A stretch of DNA of 64,000 nt, from positions 310,001 through 374,000 of the forward strand of contig NZ_CANMSY010000002.1 in the NCBI RefSeq assembly GCF_947500705.1, read 5' to 3'. The stretch comes from an uncultured Brachybacterium sp. Lineage in GTDB: Bacteria > Actinomycetota > Actinomycetes > Actinomycetales > Dermabacteraceae. The notes beneath the pieces were generated by a model that searched no databases, had not been told where the DNA came from, and saw only the letters and a list, made by a program, of their open reading frames with translations. Shown here in pieces: positions 48,930-57,548 of this stretch (positions within the stretch are counted from its first letter, which is position 1; each line of letters opens with the position of its first letter). A program made the translations under genes and the position numbers.

Positions 48930-49978
48930 CCGACCCCACCCCCATTTCCCCCGCTGCTGCGACCGAGAGCGCTGCCCCCCAGACCCCTGTCGCTCCCCGG
49001 GCGATGTCGCCCCAGGAGGCCACCACAGCCGCCGCCTCCGTGCTGGATGCCGTCGAGACCGCCGTGGTCGGCAAGCGGGAATCCCTCGAGCTGGTGCTCA
49101 CCGGCATCCTCGCCGGCGGGCACGTGCTGCTCGAGGACCTGCCGGGCCTGGGCAAGACCCTCGCCGCGCGCTCGTTCGCACAGGCTCTCGGACTGCCCTT
49201 CAAGCGTGCCCAGTTCACTCCCGACCTGCTGCCGGCGGACCTCACCGGCGCCGAGGTGTTCGACCAGCGCACCGGCGAGTTCGTGTTCCGGCCGGGCCCG
49301 GTGTTCACCGGGCTGCTGCTGGCCGACGAGATCAACCGCACCCCGCCGAAGACCCAGTCCGCGCTGCTGGAGGCGATGCAGGAGCGGCAGGTCTCCGTCG
49401 AGGGCACCACCCGGAAGCTGCCCGACCCATTCCATGTGCTCGCCACGGCGAACCCCATCGAGCACGAGGGCACCTATCCCCTGCCCGAGGCGCAGCTGGA
49501 CCGCTTCCTGCTGCGTCTCTCCTTCGGCTATCCCACCGCCGCGCAGGAGTGGGAGGTGGTCTCGCGCCGCATCGACCGCCGCCGCGAGGAGCAGATCGTC
49601 CCCGAGGTGCTGGACGCCGCCGGGCTGCTCGGGGTGCAGCAGGCTGTCGAGGACGTCCACGTCGAGGACTCGGTGGGCCATTACGCGGTCGAGCTCACCG
49701 CCGCGACCCGCAGCCACCAGCACGCCCTGGTCGGCGCTTCCCCGCGCGGCACCCTCGCCCTGATCACCTGCGCCCGCGCGCTCGCGGTGATCCGGGGCCG
49801 CTCCTATGTGGTTCCCGAGGACATCAAGGCCCTCGCCCACCCCGCCCTGGACCACCGCGTCACCGTCAAGCCCGAGCTGTGGCTGCAGAACGCGACCGGT
49901 GCCGGCGTGGTCGAGTCGGTCCTCGGGCAGGTGCCGGTCCCCGCTGCGATCGAACCGGTCTCCCAGGCCTCGGTGTGA
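48926..49978 (+). CDS. MoxR-family AAA+ ATPase
   Basis: This 350-residue chaperone-like ATPase has Walker A at residues 71-78 (DLPGLGKT), Walker B in LLADEINRTPPKTQSALLEA, sensor segment VLATANPIEHEGTYPLPEAQ and the arginine-finger region LDRFLLRLSFGYP. MoxR proteins usually help mature or insert partner proteins encoded nearby. Both ends overlap neighbouring genes by four bases or fewer. Confidence 0.95.
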   Translation: MTDPTPISPAAATESAAPQTPVAPRAMSPQEATTAAASVLDAVETAVVGKRESLELVLTGILAGGHVLLEDLPGLGKTLAARSFAQALGLPFKRAQFTPDLLPADLTGAEVFDQRTGEFVFRPGPVFTGLLLADEINRTPPKTQSALLEAMQERQVSVEGTTRKLPDPFHVLATANPIEHEGTYPLPEAQLDRFLLRLSFGYPTAAQEWEVVSRRIDRRREEQIVPEVLDAAGLLGVQQAVEDVHVEDSVGHYAVELTAATRSHQHALVGASPRGTLALITCARALAVIRGRSYVVPEDIKALAHPALDHRVTVKPELWLQNATGAGVVESVLGQVPVPAAIEPVSQASV

Positions 49979-51312
49979 ACTCCGGGGACTCGCGGCAGAA
50001 CGAGCTGCGGACCCGGCCGACGGCGGCTCTGGTGCGGGCCGCGATCATCGGCGGTGTCTCCCTCGCGCTCGCGCTGGTGCTGGGACGGCCCGACGTCATC
50101 CTGGTCGGTCTGCCGCTGCTGGTCTGGGCCCTGGTGGCGCTCGCCCGGCGGACCCTGCGCGGCGAGGAGCGGGCCGTGGTGGATCCGCAGCAGCGGGTGA
50201 ACCGCCGCAGCATCGAGGAGGGCGGCACCGCAGCCGTCACCGTGCGCACCGATCCGGGGGTGCTCACCGCGGCGACCCTGCCGATGCCGCCCCACGCCGA
50301 CGTCGCCCCTCGCCACGGCGCCCTCGCCGGCGACGGGGAGGTGCAGCTGCGGATCAGCGCACAGCGCTGGGGAAAGATCCGGGTGGGTCCGATGCACGTG
50401 CTGGTTGCCGACGCCCTCGGTGCCTATCGCGCCCAGCGGACCCTCGCCCCTGCCGAGGTGCAGGTGGTCCCAGCCTCCACGGTGCTCGACGCCCCCGTCG
50501 AGGTGCCCACCCCGATCGGGGTCAGCGGGGTGCACCTGTCCCGTCGCCGTGGGGACGGCACCGCTCTCTCCGAGGTGCGGGCATTCCGCCCGGGTGACCG
50601 CCTGCACCGCATCAACTGGCGCGTCACCAGCCGCACAGGTCAGCTGCACACCAACGCCACCTTCACCGAGCAGGACACCGAGGTCCTGATCGTCACCGAC
50701 ACCATTGCGGACATCGCCCCCGCGCCCTGGTCCGACGCCGAGGCACCCACCAGCTTGGACATGACCATCCGGGCGACCTCGGCGATCGCCCGCCACTATC
50801 TCGCCGCCGGGGATCGCGTCGCGGTGTTCGACATCGGTCATCTCATCGGCCCGGTGCCGGCCGGCTCCGGACCCCGGCAGCTGCGAGTGCTGACCACTGC
50901 ACTGTCCCGGGCAAGCCGGGATGCCGGCGCGCTGCGCCCGGCACGGCGCCTGCGCTCGGTGCGCTCGGGCACCCTCACCGTGGTGTGCACGCCGCTGCTG
51001 AGCCGGGACACGATCGCGCAGATCGGGGTGCTGGTCTCGCACGGTGCCGACGTCATCGTGGTCGACACCCTGCCGCCGAGCATCGGCGACACGTCGGTGC
51101 TGAACGGCAAGCCGCTGCGGATCGATGGCAAGGTCTCCGACCGGTTCTGGCCCGAGGCCTGGGCGATGCGACGCCTGCTGCGCGAGAAGACGGTGCGGGA
51201 GCTGCGCGAAGCCGGAGTGCCGGTCACGGCCTGGGAGGGTCCGAGCTCGCTCGCCCCCGTGCTGCTGTCACTCTCGGCGGCCCGGACGGCGCCGCGGATG
51301 AGGAGGTCCTGA
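49975..51312 (+). CDS. DUF58 domain protein
   Basis: This 445-residue protein has two N-terminal helices (ALVRAAIIGGVSLALALVLG and VILVGLPLLVWALVALA), a beta-rich extracytoplasmic part, and the DUF58 signature VRAFRPGDRLHRINWRVTSR followed by a von Willebrand-like A fold. It is the usual partner of MoxR ATPases. The GTG at 49975 overlaps the MoxR stop by four bases. Confidence 0.93.
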   Translation: MNSGDSRQNELRTRPTAALVRAAIIGGVSLALALVLGRPDVILVGLPLLVWALVALARRTLRGEERAVVDPQQRVNRRSIEEGGTAAVTVRTDPGVLTAATLPMPPHADVAPRHGALAGDGEVQLRISAQRWGKIRVGPMHVLVADALGAYRAQRTLAPAEVQVVPASTVLDAPVEVPTPIGVSGVHLSRRRGDGTALSEVRAFRPGDRLHRINWRVTSRTGQLHTNATFTEQDTEVLIVTDTIADIAPAPWSDAEAPTSLDMTIRATSAIARHYLAAGDRVAVFDIGHLIGPVPAGSGPRQLRVLTTALSRASRDAGALRPARRLRSVRSGTLTVVCTPLLSRDTIAQIGVLVSHGADVIVVDTLPPSIGDTSVLNGKPLRIDGKVSDRFWPEAWAMRRLLREKTVRELREAGVPVTAWEGPSSLAPVLLSLSAARTAPRMRRS

Positions 51313-51863
51313 TGCGAAGGGGACAGCTGGTCGATCCGGTCGCCCAGCGGCTGCTCGAGCTGCAGAAGGTGAGCGGCACGCAGTGGCTGCTGCGCATCGT
51401 CGGCACCGCGATGACGCTGCTCGCGCTGCTGATGACATTCGGGGGTACGGGGCTTCTCGCCCATTTCGGCACCACGCTGATCACGCTCGTCGTCGCGCTG
51501 GGGCTCCTGTGCCAGTTCCGCAACCCGGACAGCGATCTGGGGTTGCTGGCACCCGTGGGGATCGTGGTGGGCATCCTCGCCCAGGGCGAGGTCTCGATGC
51601 TGCGCACTGCCGGGATCGGGCTCATGCTGCTGATCGCGCACAGCGCCTACGCCCTCGCTGCGACCATTCCCGTGCACGGGGTGTTCGGTCGCAGCGCCTG
51701 GTTGCTCGCCGGCAAGGGGCTGCTGGCGGTGCTCGTCCTGAGCCTGCTGGGCGGGCTGCTGGTGGCAGGTCTCTCCGGTGTGCAGCTCGGTCCCTGGATG
51801 ATGGTGGTCGGCGTGCTCGCGGCGACCGGTCTGTTCATCGCGGTGCTGCCGCGGGGGCGGTGA
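51312..51863 (+). CDS. Five- to six-helix membrane protein at the end of the MoxR cluster
   Basis: This 183-residue protein is almost wholly hydrophobic after its first 25 residues, with helices such as LLRIVGTAMTLLALLMTFGG, TLITLVVALGLLCQF and GLLAVLVLSLLGGLLVAGL. It overlaps the DUF58 stop as TGATG and has AGGAGG upstream. Function unknown. No transglutaminase-like gene, often seen in such clusters, follows. Confidence 0.82.
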   Translation: MRRGQLVDPVAQRLLELQKVSGTQWLLRIVGTAMTLLALLMTFGGTGLLAHFGTTLITLVVALGLLCQFRNPDSDLGLLAPVGIVVGILAQGEVSMLRTAGIGLMLLIAHSAYALAATIPVHGVFGRSAWLLAGKGLLAVLVLSLLGGLLVAGLSGVQLGPWMMVVGVLAATGLFIAVLPRGR

Positions 51864-51930
51864 GGTCGCAGCGAAGGATCACCGGCCCGTGTCTGGGCTG
51901 GGCGAATGGGTGCTGTGCGGGGGCAACGCC

Positions 51931-53499
51931 TCACCCTGAGGCTGCGCAGTCCGGCGGCGCTTCGCCCTCCCTGGGCTGCTGGGCGTTCGGCTGGACGTGA
52001 GGGGCCGATTGGTCCTGCGCGTCAGAGTGGTCCTGAGGATCCGGCTGGCTCGGAGCGTCTTGATCATGAGGCGCGTTCGGCAGGATCTTGGACCGCGTCC
52101 CGTCGGGCCCCTTGAGGAGCCGCCTCAGCAGCGGTGAGGTCGAGGTGTAGCGGTGCCCGGTCGGCGTCTCGATGGTGAGCACGCCCGGCGCCTCACCAGC
52201 GGCGGGGTCCAGGGTCGAGGTCCATCCGGGCATCTCCTTGGCTAGGTTGAACCGTTGGCAGTGGCCCACACCGTTGCCGACATCGGTGCTGCCCCCATCG
52301 GCGTGGCGGCGGGCATGGTCGACGTCATGGATCGCGGCATCGCAGAAGGGCGTGCGGCAGCGCTGGTCCCGCGTGAGGATGAAGCGTCGGACCTCTCCGC
52401 GGAAGAGCCGGCGGCGGCCATCCACCTCTGTCAGATCACCGGTGGTCGAGTCGGTGTAGAGGCGTCTTATCCAGCGCTTCGCCTCGGTCACCTCCCGCGG
52501 GTCCTCTTCTGTCGTGGTGAAGTCTGGTGGACTGGTCGTGAGCGCGGCAGCTTCCACGTCGGGCCCGGACAGAAGTACCTCGGGCACACTCTGCGGTGGC
52601 CGTGATGACATCGTGCGGGTGCCGAGGGCGATGTTTCGCGCAGCCGGGCCAGGGATCGGAAGGCCGCCCATCCACGCGGTCTCGACGTCCTCGCCGAGCA
52701 GCGTCAGATCGGTCATGAGCAGCTGGATCTCCACCGGAATGTCGTCCACGGTCTCCACCCCGGTGGTGCGCTCGACGAGCGTATCGGCCATGATCTGGCC
52801 CTTCCCACGGGGATCACCGGAGCTCTTGGCGGTCTTGGCGGCGCGCGTGAGGGCATCGAAGCTGGCGACACCCTCCTTCACCGGCAGGACCGCCCGCAGC
52901 ACCGACATCCCATCCACGGCGGGGCGCAGCGTGACCCGTCGGCCGCTGACCGCTCGCTGGTTCCGAGCCACCGCCGCCTCAGGGTCAAGCTCCATGGCTC
53001 GCGCCCGCGTGATGTCGTTCGCGCGGCCCGCGGTGACCTTCGGGAGGCGATTCTCAAACTCGGCATCGATGGTGGCACGGTCCTCGTCATCGAGGACGAC
53101 CACGTTGGCCGCCACCATGTGGGCGGCCCACTCGCTGATCTTCCCGGCGCTGAGCAGCGCAGTGGTGCGCGGCATCGAGGTGACGAGTATCCGTCGCAGC
53201 GCAAGCTCATCGGAGGCCTGCTTGGGGGTGATCCTGCGCGCGAGGCCGATCTGGTCGGCGATGCCACGTCCGAGCTCATCTCGCGGTACCCCGAGGCGCT
53301 TCTGCTCCCGGATCTGAGAGTCGTGGAAGACAGCCTCAGCCTGCGCCTGCACGGCGGCGAGGCGTGCCTTGCCCTGCTCCATCGCGGTGATGAGATCGAT
53401 GAGCGTGTCGTCATGCTCCCTGGGGAGCAGTTCCAGGGACGGTGCGGCGTCGAGAAGGAGCTCGAGGTCGGTGGTCCACTGCGTCGCGCCGGCGCTCAT
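51931..53499 (-). CDS. DUF222 protein with HNH endonuclease domain
   Basis: This 522-residue protein carries an N-terminal DUF222 region (residues about 20-340) and a C-terminal HNH nuclease module: FILTRDQRCRTPFCDAAIHD, DVDHARRHADGGSTDVGN and then HCQRFNLAKE. In most relatives the last part has a His-His or Cys pair where RFN stands here, so activity may differ. The tail is rich in Asp, Gln and Pro. GAAGGAGGG precedes ATG 53499. Such genes are multicopy in actinobacteria; their role is unclear. Confidence 0.9.
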   Translation of the reverse strand: MSAGATQWTTDLELLLDAAPSLELLPREHDDTLIDLITAMEQGKARLAAVQAQAEAVFHDSQIREQKRLGVPRDELGRGIADQIGLARRITPKQASDELALRRILVTSMPRTTALLSAGKISEWAAHMVAANVVVLDDEDRATIDAEFENRLPKVTAGRANDITRARAMELDPEAAVARNQRAVSGRRVTLRPAVDGMSVLRAVLPVKEGVASFDALTRAAKTAKSSGDPRGKGQIMADTLVERTTGVETVDDIPVEIQLLMTDLTLLGEDVETAWMGGLPIPGPAARNIALGTRTMSSRPPQSVPEVLLSGPDVEAAALTTSPPDFTTTEEDPREVTEAKRWIRRLYTDSTTGDLTEVDGRRRLFRGEVRRFILTRDQRCRTPFCDAAIHDVDHARRHADGGSTDVGNGVGHCQRFNLAKEMPGWTSTLDPAAGEAPGVLTIETPTGHRYTSTSPLLRRLLKGPDGTRSKILPNAPHDQDAPSQPDPQDHSDAQDQSAPHVQPNAQQPREGEAPPDCAASG

Positions 53500-53722
53500 G
53501 CCTCTGCCCTCCTTCCTGCCTGCCCACGGTCCTGGACGAGTGTGTCCGAGGCTGTCGTGCTGTTCGAACAAGCGTGCGCTCCGCACCGTGGCAGCACCAG
53601 GTCTGCGCCCCGGATGTGGACGAAGGGGTGCTGGGGAGGAAGGGTCACGCCGTACGTCACGCCCTGGGCGGAACCCGGGTGTTCCACGTCGCTCCGACCG
53701 GCCACGACCGCCCGGCGAGGAC

Positions 53723-53728
53723 TACCGT
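53723..53728 (+). promoter_or_regulatory. Leaderless -10 element of msrA
   Basis: TACCGT, six bases, then ATG 53735. An open extension to 53369 is excluded by this. Confidence 0.6.
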
Positions 53729-53734
53729 GAGGGC

Positions 53735-54427
53735 ATGTGGCAGATGATGGACCTCCTGTACGGGCACAAGAAGGAAATGGTCGCGCGGGAAGACGCCCTC
53801 CCCGGCCGCGACCGCTACCCCTATCCGCTTGCGCGCGAGCACCTCGTGCTCGGCACCGACATGCTCGGCCCGGACGCCCCCGTCGATCCCCGTCCCTGGC
53901 CCGCGGGCAGCGAGGAGATCATCCTCGCCGGCGGCTGTTTCTGGGGCATCGAACGGATCGCCTGGCAGGTCCCCGGTGTGCACACCACCTCCTCGGGTTA
54001 TGCCGGTGGATATACGCCGCATCCCACCTACGAGGAGGTCTTCTCCGCGAAGACCGGCCACACCGAGGCCGTGCGCGTCATCTACTCCGGTGGCGAGCCG
54101 ACGCTGCGCGCCCTGCTCACGCAGTTCTGGGAGCAGCACGACCCCACCACCGCGAACCGTCAGGGCAACGATGTCGGTACCGAGTACCGCAGCGCCGTGT
54201 ATTGGACGTCCCCGGCACAGGGCGAGGTCGTGCGCAGCTCGGCGGAGCGCTATCAGCAGGCGCTCGACGAGGCCGGTCGCGGCGCGATCACCACGGAGCT
54301 CTCACCGCTGGCCGAGGCCGGCAATGGCGTGTACTACACGGCGGAGCCGGAGCAGCAGCAATTCTTGGAGAAGAATCCTGGCGGCTACTGCAACCATGGG
54401 TTCAACGGGGTGGCCTGCTCGATCTGA
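53735..54427 (+). CDS. msrA: Peptide methionine (S)-S-oxide reductase MsrA
   Basis: This 230-residue enzyme repairs oxidised methionine using thioredoxin. The catalytic Cys68 is in AGGCFWGIER. GNDVGTEYRSAVYW and the C-terminal resolving-Cys region GGYCNHGFNGVACS are present. A 57-residue N-terminal extension precedes the core, common in this subgroup. It stands alone, convergent with the PKD-protein gene. Confidence 0.96.
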   Translation: MWQMMDLLYGHKKEMVAREDALPGRDRYPYPLAREHLVLGTDMLGPDAPVDPRPWPAGSEEIILAGGCFWGIERIAWQVPGVHTTSSGYAGGYTPHPTYEEVFSAKTGHTEAVRVIYSGGEPTLRALLTQFWEQHDPTTANRQGNDVGTEYRSAVYWTSPAQGEVVRSSAERYQQALDEAGRGAITTELSPLAEAGNGVYYTAEPEQQQFLEKNPGGYCNHGFNGVACSI

Positions 54428-54431
54428 GGAT

Positions 54432-54455
54432 CTGATCGCCGACAAGGGCGGTCAG
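54432..54455. terminator. Possible bidirectional terminator between msrA and the PKD gene
   Basis: CTGATCGCC and GGCGGTCAG form a nine-base stem with one G-T/A-C mismatch and a six-base loop. It overlaps the stop codon of the PKD-protein gene. Confidence 0.4.
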
Positions 54456-55519
54456 AGCTCACGGTGCGTCGCCTCAGGGTCCGACGGCCCTTCAGTCTCC
54501 TCGGTTCTTTCCGGAACCCAGGGATCGGCCTCCTCGTCCACGGGAACATCGCCGTTGACCAGTCGTGACTCCATCGACTTGGAGAAGATCGAGACCGGGT
54601 CCGAGGCGACGACGATCGTTCCGTCGATGTCCTGCCACTGGCCGCCGGCAACGGAGAACTGTCCGCTGAACGTGGTCGTCAGCTGCACGTCGTACCACCC
54701 TTCATAGCGGTACGTCGCGGAGACGACTTCCGAGGGGAACGGCTTCCCCGGATTCGTGGTCGAGATCGTGTTCCCGTCTCCCAGGTCCCATTCGTAGAGC
54801 ACCGGAGTCGCACGCACGACGACCGGAACTCCCAACAGCTCCATCGGCATGCTCTGCGTCTCCGCCTCGGCATGCAGGACATTGACCATGTTCACCGGCA
54901 GCCACCCACTGTCCGGTCCAGCTGCCGCCACCAGAGGTTTAACCGGCATCGACGCGAAGTCCTCTCGGGTCACCGTGATCACAATCGGCTCAGTGCCCGC
55001 GACCAGTACGCCTCCTCGTCGCTGGCAATCGAAGCCGAGCAGCTCCTCCGAGGATTGACCGGATCGTGTGTCGATCTGCACCGTCTCCGACGCGACGAAT
55101 CCCTCCCCGTCCGACGCTATGAGATCTAACATTTGGCACGTCTGAGTCGCGATACCGCACCCCGCCGCGCTACTCGTCTCCGACTCCTCGAAGAGATCGA
55201 TGCAGCTGAACCGGCTGTTCATGCCGAGTTCGCGGGAGGTGATGTAGACGGGTGGCGGTGCACCTCCTGAGGATTCCGCCGTTTCCGCAGACCCATCTGC
55301 ACCAGCATCAAGGAGAGTCTCAATATCTTGAATGCTGGCTCCGATCGAACCATTTTCTGTAACAGTCTCCACGTTCGCACCGGCCGGCTCTTTTGTCCCC
55401 CTTCCTTCAGCCCGGGCACCCGTGAATGGAGAAATAACAAGTAGCCCAACTAAGAGAAGCACCAGCAGCACGGGCGCTGATTCCCCGGCTAGGCGGCTAC
55501 GATTACTGACCTCACCCAT
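54452..55519 (-). CDS. Exported PKD-domain protein
   Basis: This 355-residue protein has an N-terminal signal or anchor helix (APVLLVLLLVGLLVISPFTG, about residues 16-35), a polar linker, a region with several cysteines (FSCIDLFEES, GCGIATQTCQM, LGFDCQRRGG) and a PKD-like beta-sandwich near residues 240-300 (EWDLGDGNTISTTNPGKPFP then YRYEGWYDVQLTT). It is probably surface-exposed. ATG 55519 overlaps the DUF6318 gene by eight bases. Parts of it are AT-richer than the rest of the window. Confidence 0.82.
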   Translation of the reverse strand: MGEVSNRSRLAGESAPVLLVLLLVGLLVISPFTGARAEGRGTKEPAGANVETVTENGSIGASIQDIETLLDAGADGSAETAESSGGAPPPVYITSRELGMNSRFSCIDLFEESETSSAAGCGIATQTCQMLDLIASDGEGFVASETVQIDTRSGQSSEELLGFDCQRRGGVLVAGTEPIVITVTREDFASMPVKPLVAAAGPDSGWLPVNMVNVLHAEAETQSMPMELLGVPVVVRATPVLYEWDLGDGNTISTTNPGKPFPSEVVSATYRYEGWYDVQLTTTFSGQFSVAGGQWQDIDGTIVVASDPVSIFSKSMESRLVNGDVPVDEEADPWVPERTEETEGPSDPEATHREL

Positions 55520-56171
55520 TGCTGGACTCGTCGAAAAGCATGGCTCCGATGACCCAACGATCTTCCGACCAGTCGACACCCAGCACCGCTGTATAGTTGA
55601 TTGCCTCAAAATCGACCGGCGGACCCCCCTCTCGCGCGGGCTCAGTGTGCGGGCCCACGGTAAATATATAGCCAACTTCTAAATCATAACTATCAGATTC
55701 GACGTGCGTGATACCGACATCAACCACATCGAATGGACTCCAGAACTCACCCTCTGGCTGACCCTCAATGCGCTCCCGAAACCCTTGACAGGTTTTGCAC
55801 GAATGCGAATACAGACCATCGAGAGGATCGGTCTTGCCTACCTGATAACCCCAGAAAAGAGTGGCAAAATAGAATCTGACCGCCTGTTCCGCCCCCTTCG
55901 GCGTCTCCTGATCCATGCCCGGATAGTCCGCAGGATCGGGGGCCGGGATGTCCGGGGCGGCAACGGGAGAATCCTCGCCTTCGCCCTCGCCTTCGGAGTC
56001 GCTCGGACCGGCTCCACCGTCGTCGCTCGGCTCAGCTCCCCCATCGTCGCTCTGGCCGATGTCGATCGTCGGGGGCGGCGTCGTCACCACGTTCTCGCCC
56101 CCGTCCCCGCACGAGGCAAGGCCGAGGGTCAGGGCAGTGACGGCCACGGCGGCCAGGAGGCGGCGAGACAT
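55512..56171 (-). CDS. DUF6318-type lipoprotein
   Basis: This 219-residue lipoprotein has a signal peptide ending LASC with Cys21, an Asp/Gly/Glu-rich linker, and a domain with GAEQAVRFYFATLFWGYQVG and a CxxC in HSCKTCQGFRE, as in actinobacterial DUF6318 proteins. GGAAGGT precedes the ATG. It is co-transcribed with the PKD protein, a pairing I recall from related genomes, and may form a cell-surface unit with it. Function unknown. Confidence 0.83.
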   Translation of the reverse strand: MSRRLLAAVAVTALTLGLASCGDGGENVVTTPPPTIDIGQSDDGGAEPSDDGGAGPSDSEGEGEGEDSPVAAPDIPAPDPADYPGMDQETPKGAEQAVRFYFATLFWGYQVGKTDPLDGLYSHSCKTCQGFRERIEGQPEGEFWSPFDVVDVGITHVESDSYDLEVGYIFTVGPHTEPAREGGPPVDFEAINYTAVLGVDWSEDRWVIGAMLFDESSNG

Positions 56172-56341
56172 ACGGAGACCTTCCAGGTGTGCGACAGATC
56201 ACCGTGACCCTACCGATTCACCCCGTCGGCCACCACCTATCTCGGAATCCTGTGGATAACCTCGGGGCCGCAGCACCGACCGACGAGTGCGCCCCAGTCG
56301 TCAGCCAGCAGGCTCCATCACCTGCCACAGCCGGTCACCGC

Positions 56342-56884
56342 TCAGTGGGCGTTCGAGTCCGAATCCGCCGTCGGCAGCCCGTCGCCGTGGTCCCCGCCCA
56401 TGAGATTCCGTCGTGCGCCGATGTCCGGCCCACCCTCGGGCCGCGCCGCGGCCGGGGCGACGCCCAGCAGCTGCGCCGCGAAACCGCCCACCTCGCGCGG
56501 CATCGGGGCCGCCACGCCGGGAGCACCGCCGGGTCCGCAGGCCGATGCCGCCGCTGAGCGAGGCATACGGGGCGCCCCGCCCTCCCGGGCGAAGCGGGTC
56601 ATCTGCTCCGTGGTCGGGTAGACAGAGCTGACCACGATGTCCAGTCCCAGCAGCGTCACCGGCAGGGCGGACTCCCCCGCGGACTCCAGCAGCGCGCGCA
56701 CCGGCTCGCACTCCTCGAAGGCCCAGGCGTCCTCGTCCTGCAGGTAGACGGTGATCGGCTGGCCGGCGAGCGCGAGGGCCGCCGCCTCGTCGAGGAAAGC
56801 CTCCTGCTGCTCGACGTCGGGCGGCGGAGAGGGCAGGAAGATGTCCAGTGCCGCCTGCTGCGCAGAGTCATCCACAACGTTCAT
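56342..56884 (-). CDS. ArsD-like protein without the metal-binding cysteines
   Basis: This 180-residue protein resembles arsenite metallochaperone ArsD in its thioredoxin-like core, for example VRALLESAGESALPVTLLG and SVYPTTEQMTRFAREG. It lacks the vicinal Cys pair expected at the N-terminus (ALDIFLPSPPPD instead), and only one Cys (FEECEPV) lies in the core. A Pro/Ala/Gly-rich tail follows. No ars gene is nearby. It is therefore unlikely to carry arsenite. The ATG lies seven bases from TACGGT (56892-56897). Confidence 0.68.
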   Translation of the reverse strand: MNVVDDSAQQAALDIFLPSPPPDVEQQEAFLDEAAALALAGQPITVYLQDEDAWAFEECEPVRALLESAGESALPVTLLGLDIVVSSVYPTTEQMTRFAREGGAPRMPRSAAASACGPGGAPGVAAPMPREVGGFAAQLLGVAPAAARPEGGPDIGARRNLMGGDHGDGLPTADSDSNAH

Positions 56885-56891
56885 GAGCACC

Positions 56892-56897
56892 ACCGTA
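56892..56897 (-). promoter_or_regulatory. Leaderless -10 element of the ArsD-like gene
   Basis: TACGGT on the minus strand, seven bases before ATG 56884. Confidence 0.5.
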
Positions 56898-56914
56898 GCG
56901 CTCTGAGCGCCTGG

Positions 56915-56920
56915 CAAACT
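56915..56920 (+). promoter_or_regulatory. Leaderless -10 element of the LURP-like gene
   Basis: CAAACT, then GTGGCG, then ATG 56927. The two divergent -10 elements lie only 17 bases apart. Confidence 0.45.
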
Positions 56921-56926
56921 GTGGCG

Positions 56927-57523
56927 ATGGATACCTCCGCGTCCGCCCCCGCGCCCCGGCCCGGTCCCGTGCTCCTCGGCCACGACACTTTGGTGATGCA
57001 GCAGATCACCGGGTTCATGTCCAACGACTTCGACATCCTCGACGGCGCCGGCGAGCAGGTGATCGGGCACGTCACGACCTCGGGCGGCGGAGTGTCGCGC
57101 TTCTTCGCCGGGAGCCGCTCCCTGGATGTCGCCGACGCCGACGGCACACCGCTGCTGCACGTCGAGGATCCACCGGACATCGGCTTCGACCGCTTCGAGC
57201 TCTCGACCCCCGGTGGCGCGCCGCTCGCCGAGGTGACCAGTCGCTTCGCGCTCTTCTCGACGCGCGTGGGGATCTCGGTGGTGGGCGGCTCCGCGCTCGA
57301 GCTGAACGGGGACATGCTGGGCATGGACTTCACGGTCGAGGTCGAGGGCTTCGTCGCCGCGACGGTCGCCCGGCAGTGGGGCGGGCTCTCCCGTGGCTTC
57401 CTCGGCCACAGCCGCTATGTGCTCGCGATCGATCCGACGGCGCCGCCGCAGGTGCGGCTCGCGATCATCGGCGGCTGCATCGTGCTGGATCTGATCCGGC
57501 AGAAGAAGTCGCGCAACAGCTGA
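56927..57523 (+). CDS. LURP-one/scramblase-related (Tubby-like) protein
   Basis: This 198-residue protein has the beta-rich pattern of LURP-one-related and phospholipid-scramblase-like proteins, with GHDTLVMQQITGFMSNDFDI, repeated short strands, and a hydrophobic C-terminal segment VRLAIIGGCIVLDLI that would be the central helix of a Tubby-like barrel. The function in bacteria is unclear. The start at ATG 56927 follows the leaderless promoter. Confidence 0.7.
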   Translation: MDTSASAPAPRPGPVLLGHDTLVMQQITGFMSNDFDILDGAGEQVIGHVTTSGGGVSRFFAGSRSLDVADADGTPLLHVEDPPDIGFDRFELSTPGGAPLAEVTSRFALFSTRVGISVVGGSALELNGDMLGMDFTVEVEGFVAATVARQWGGLSRGFLGHSRYVLAIDPTAPPQVRLAIIGGCIVLDLIRQKKSRNS

Positions 57524-57548
57524 GCCTGCTCATCACGGCAGTCCCTGA

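Noticed and set aside
56342..57409. Longer protein starting at 57409 instead of the ArsD-like start at 56884
   Set aside because: The extension is antisense to the LURP-like gene and low in complexity; the leaderless -10 fits only the start at 56884.
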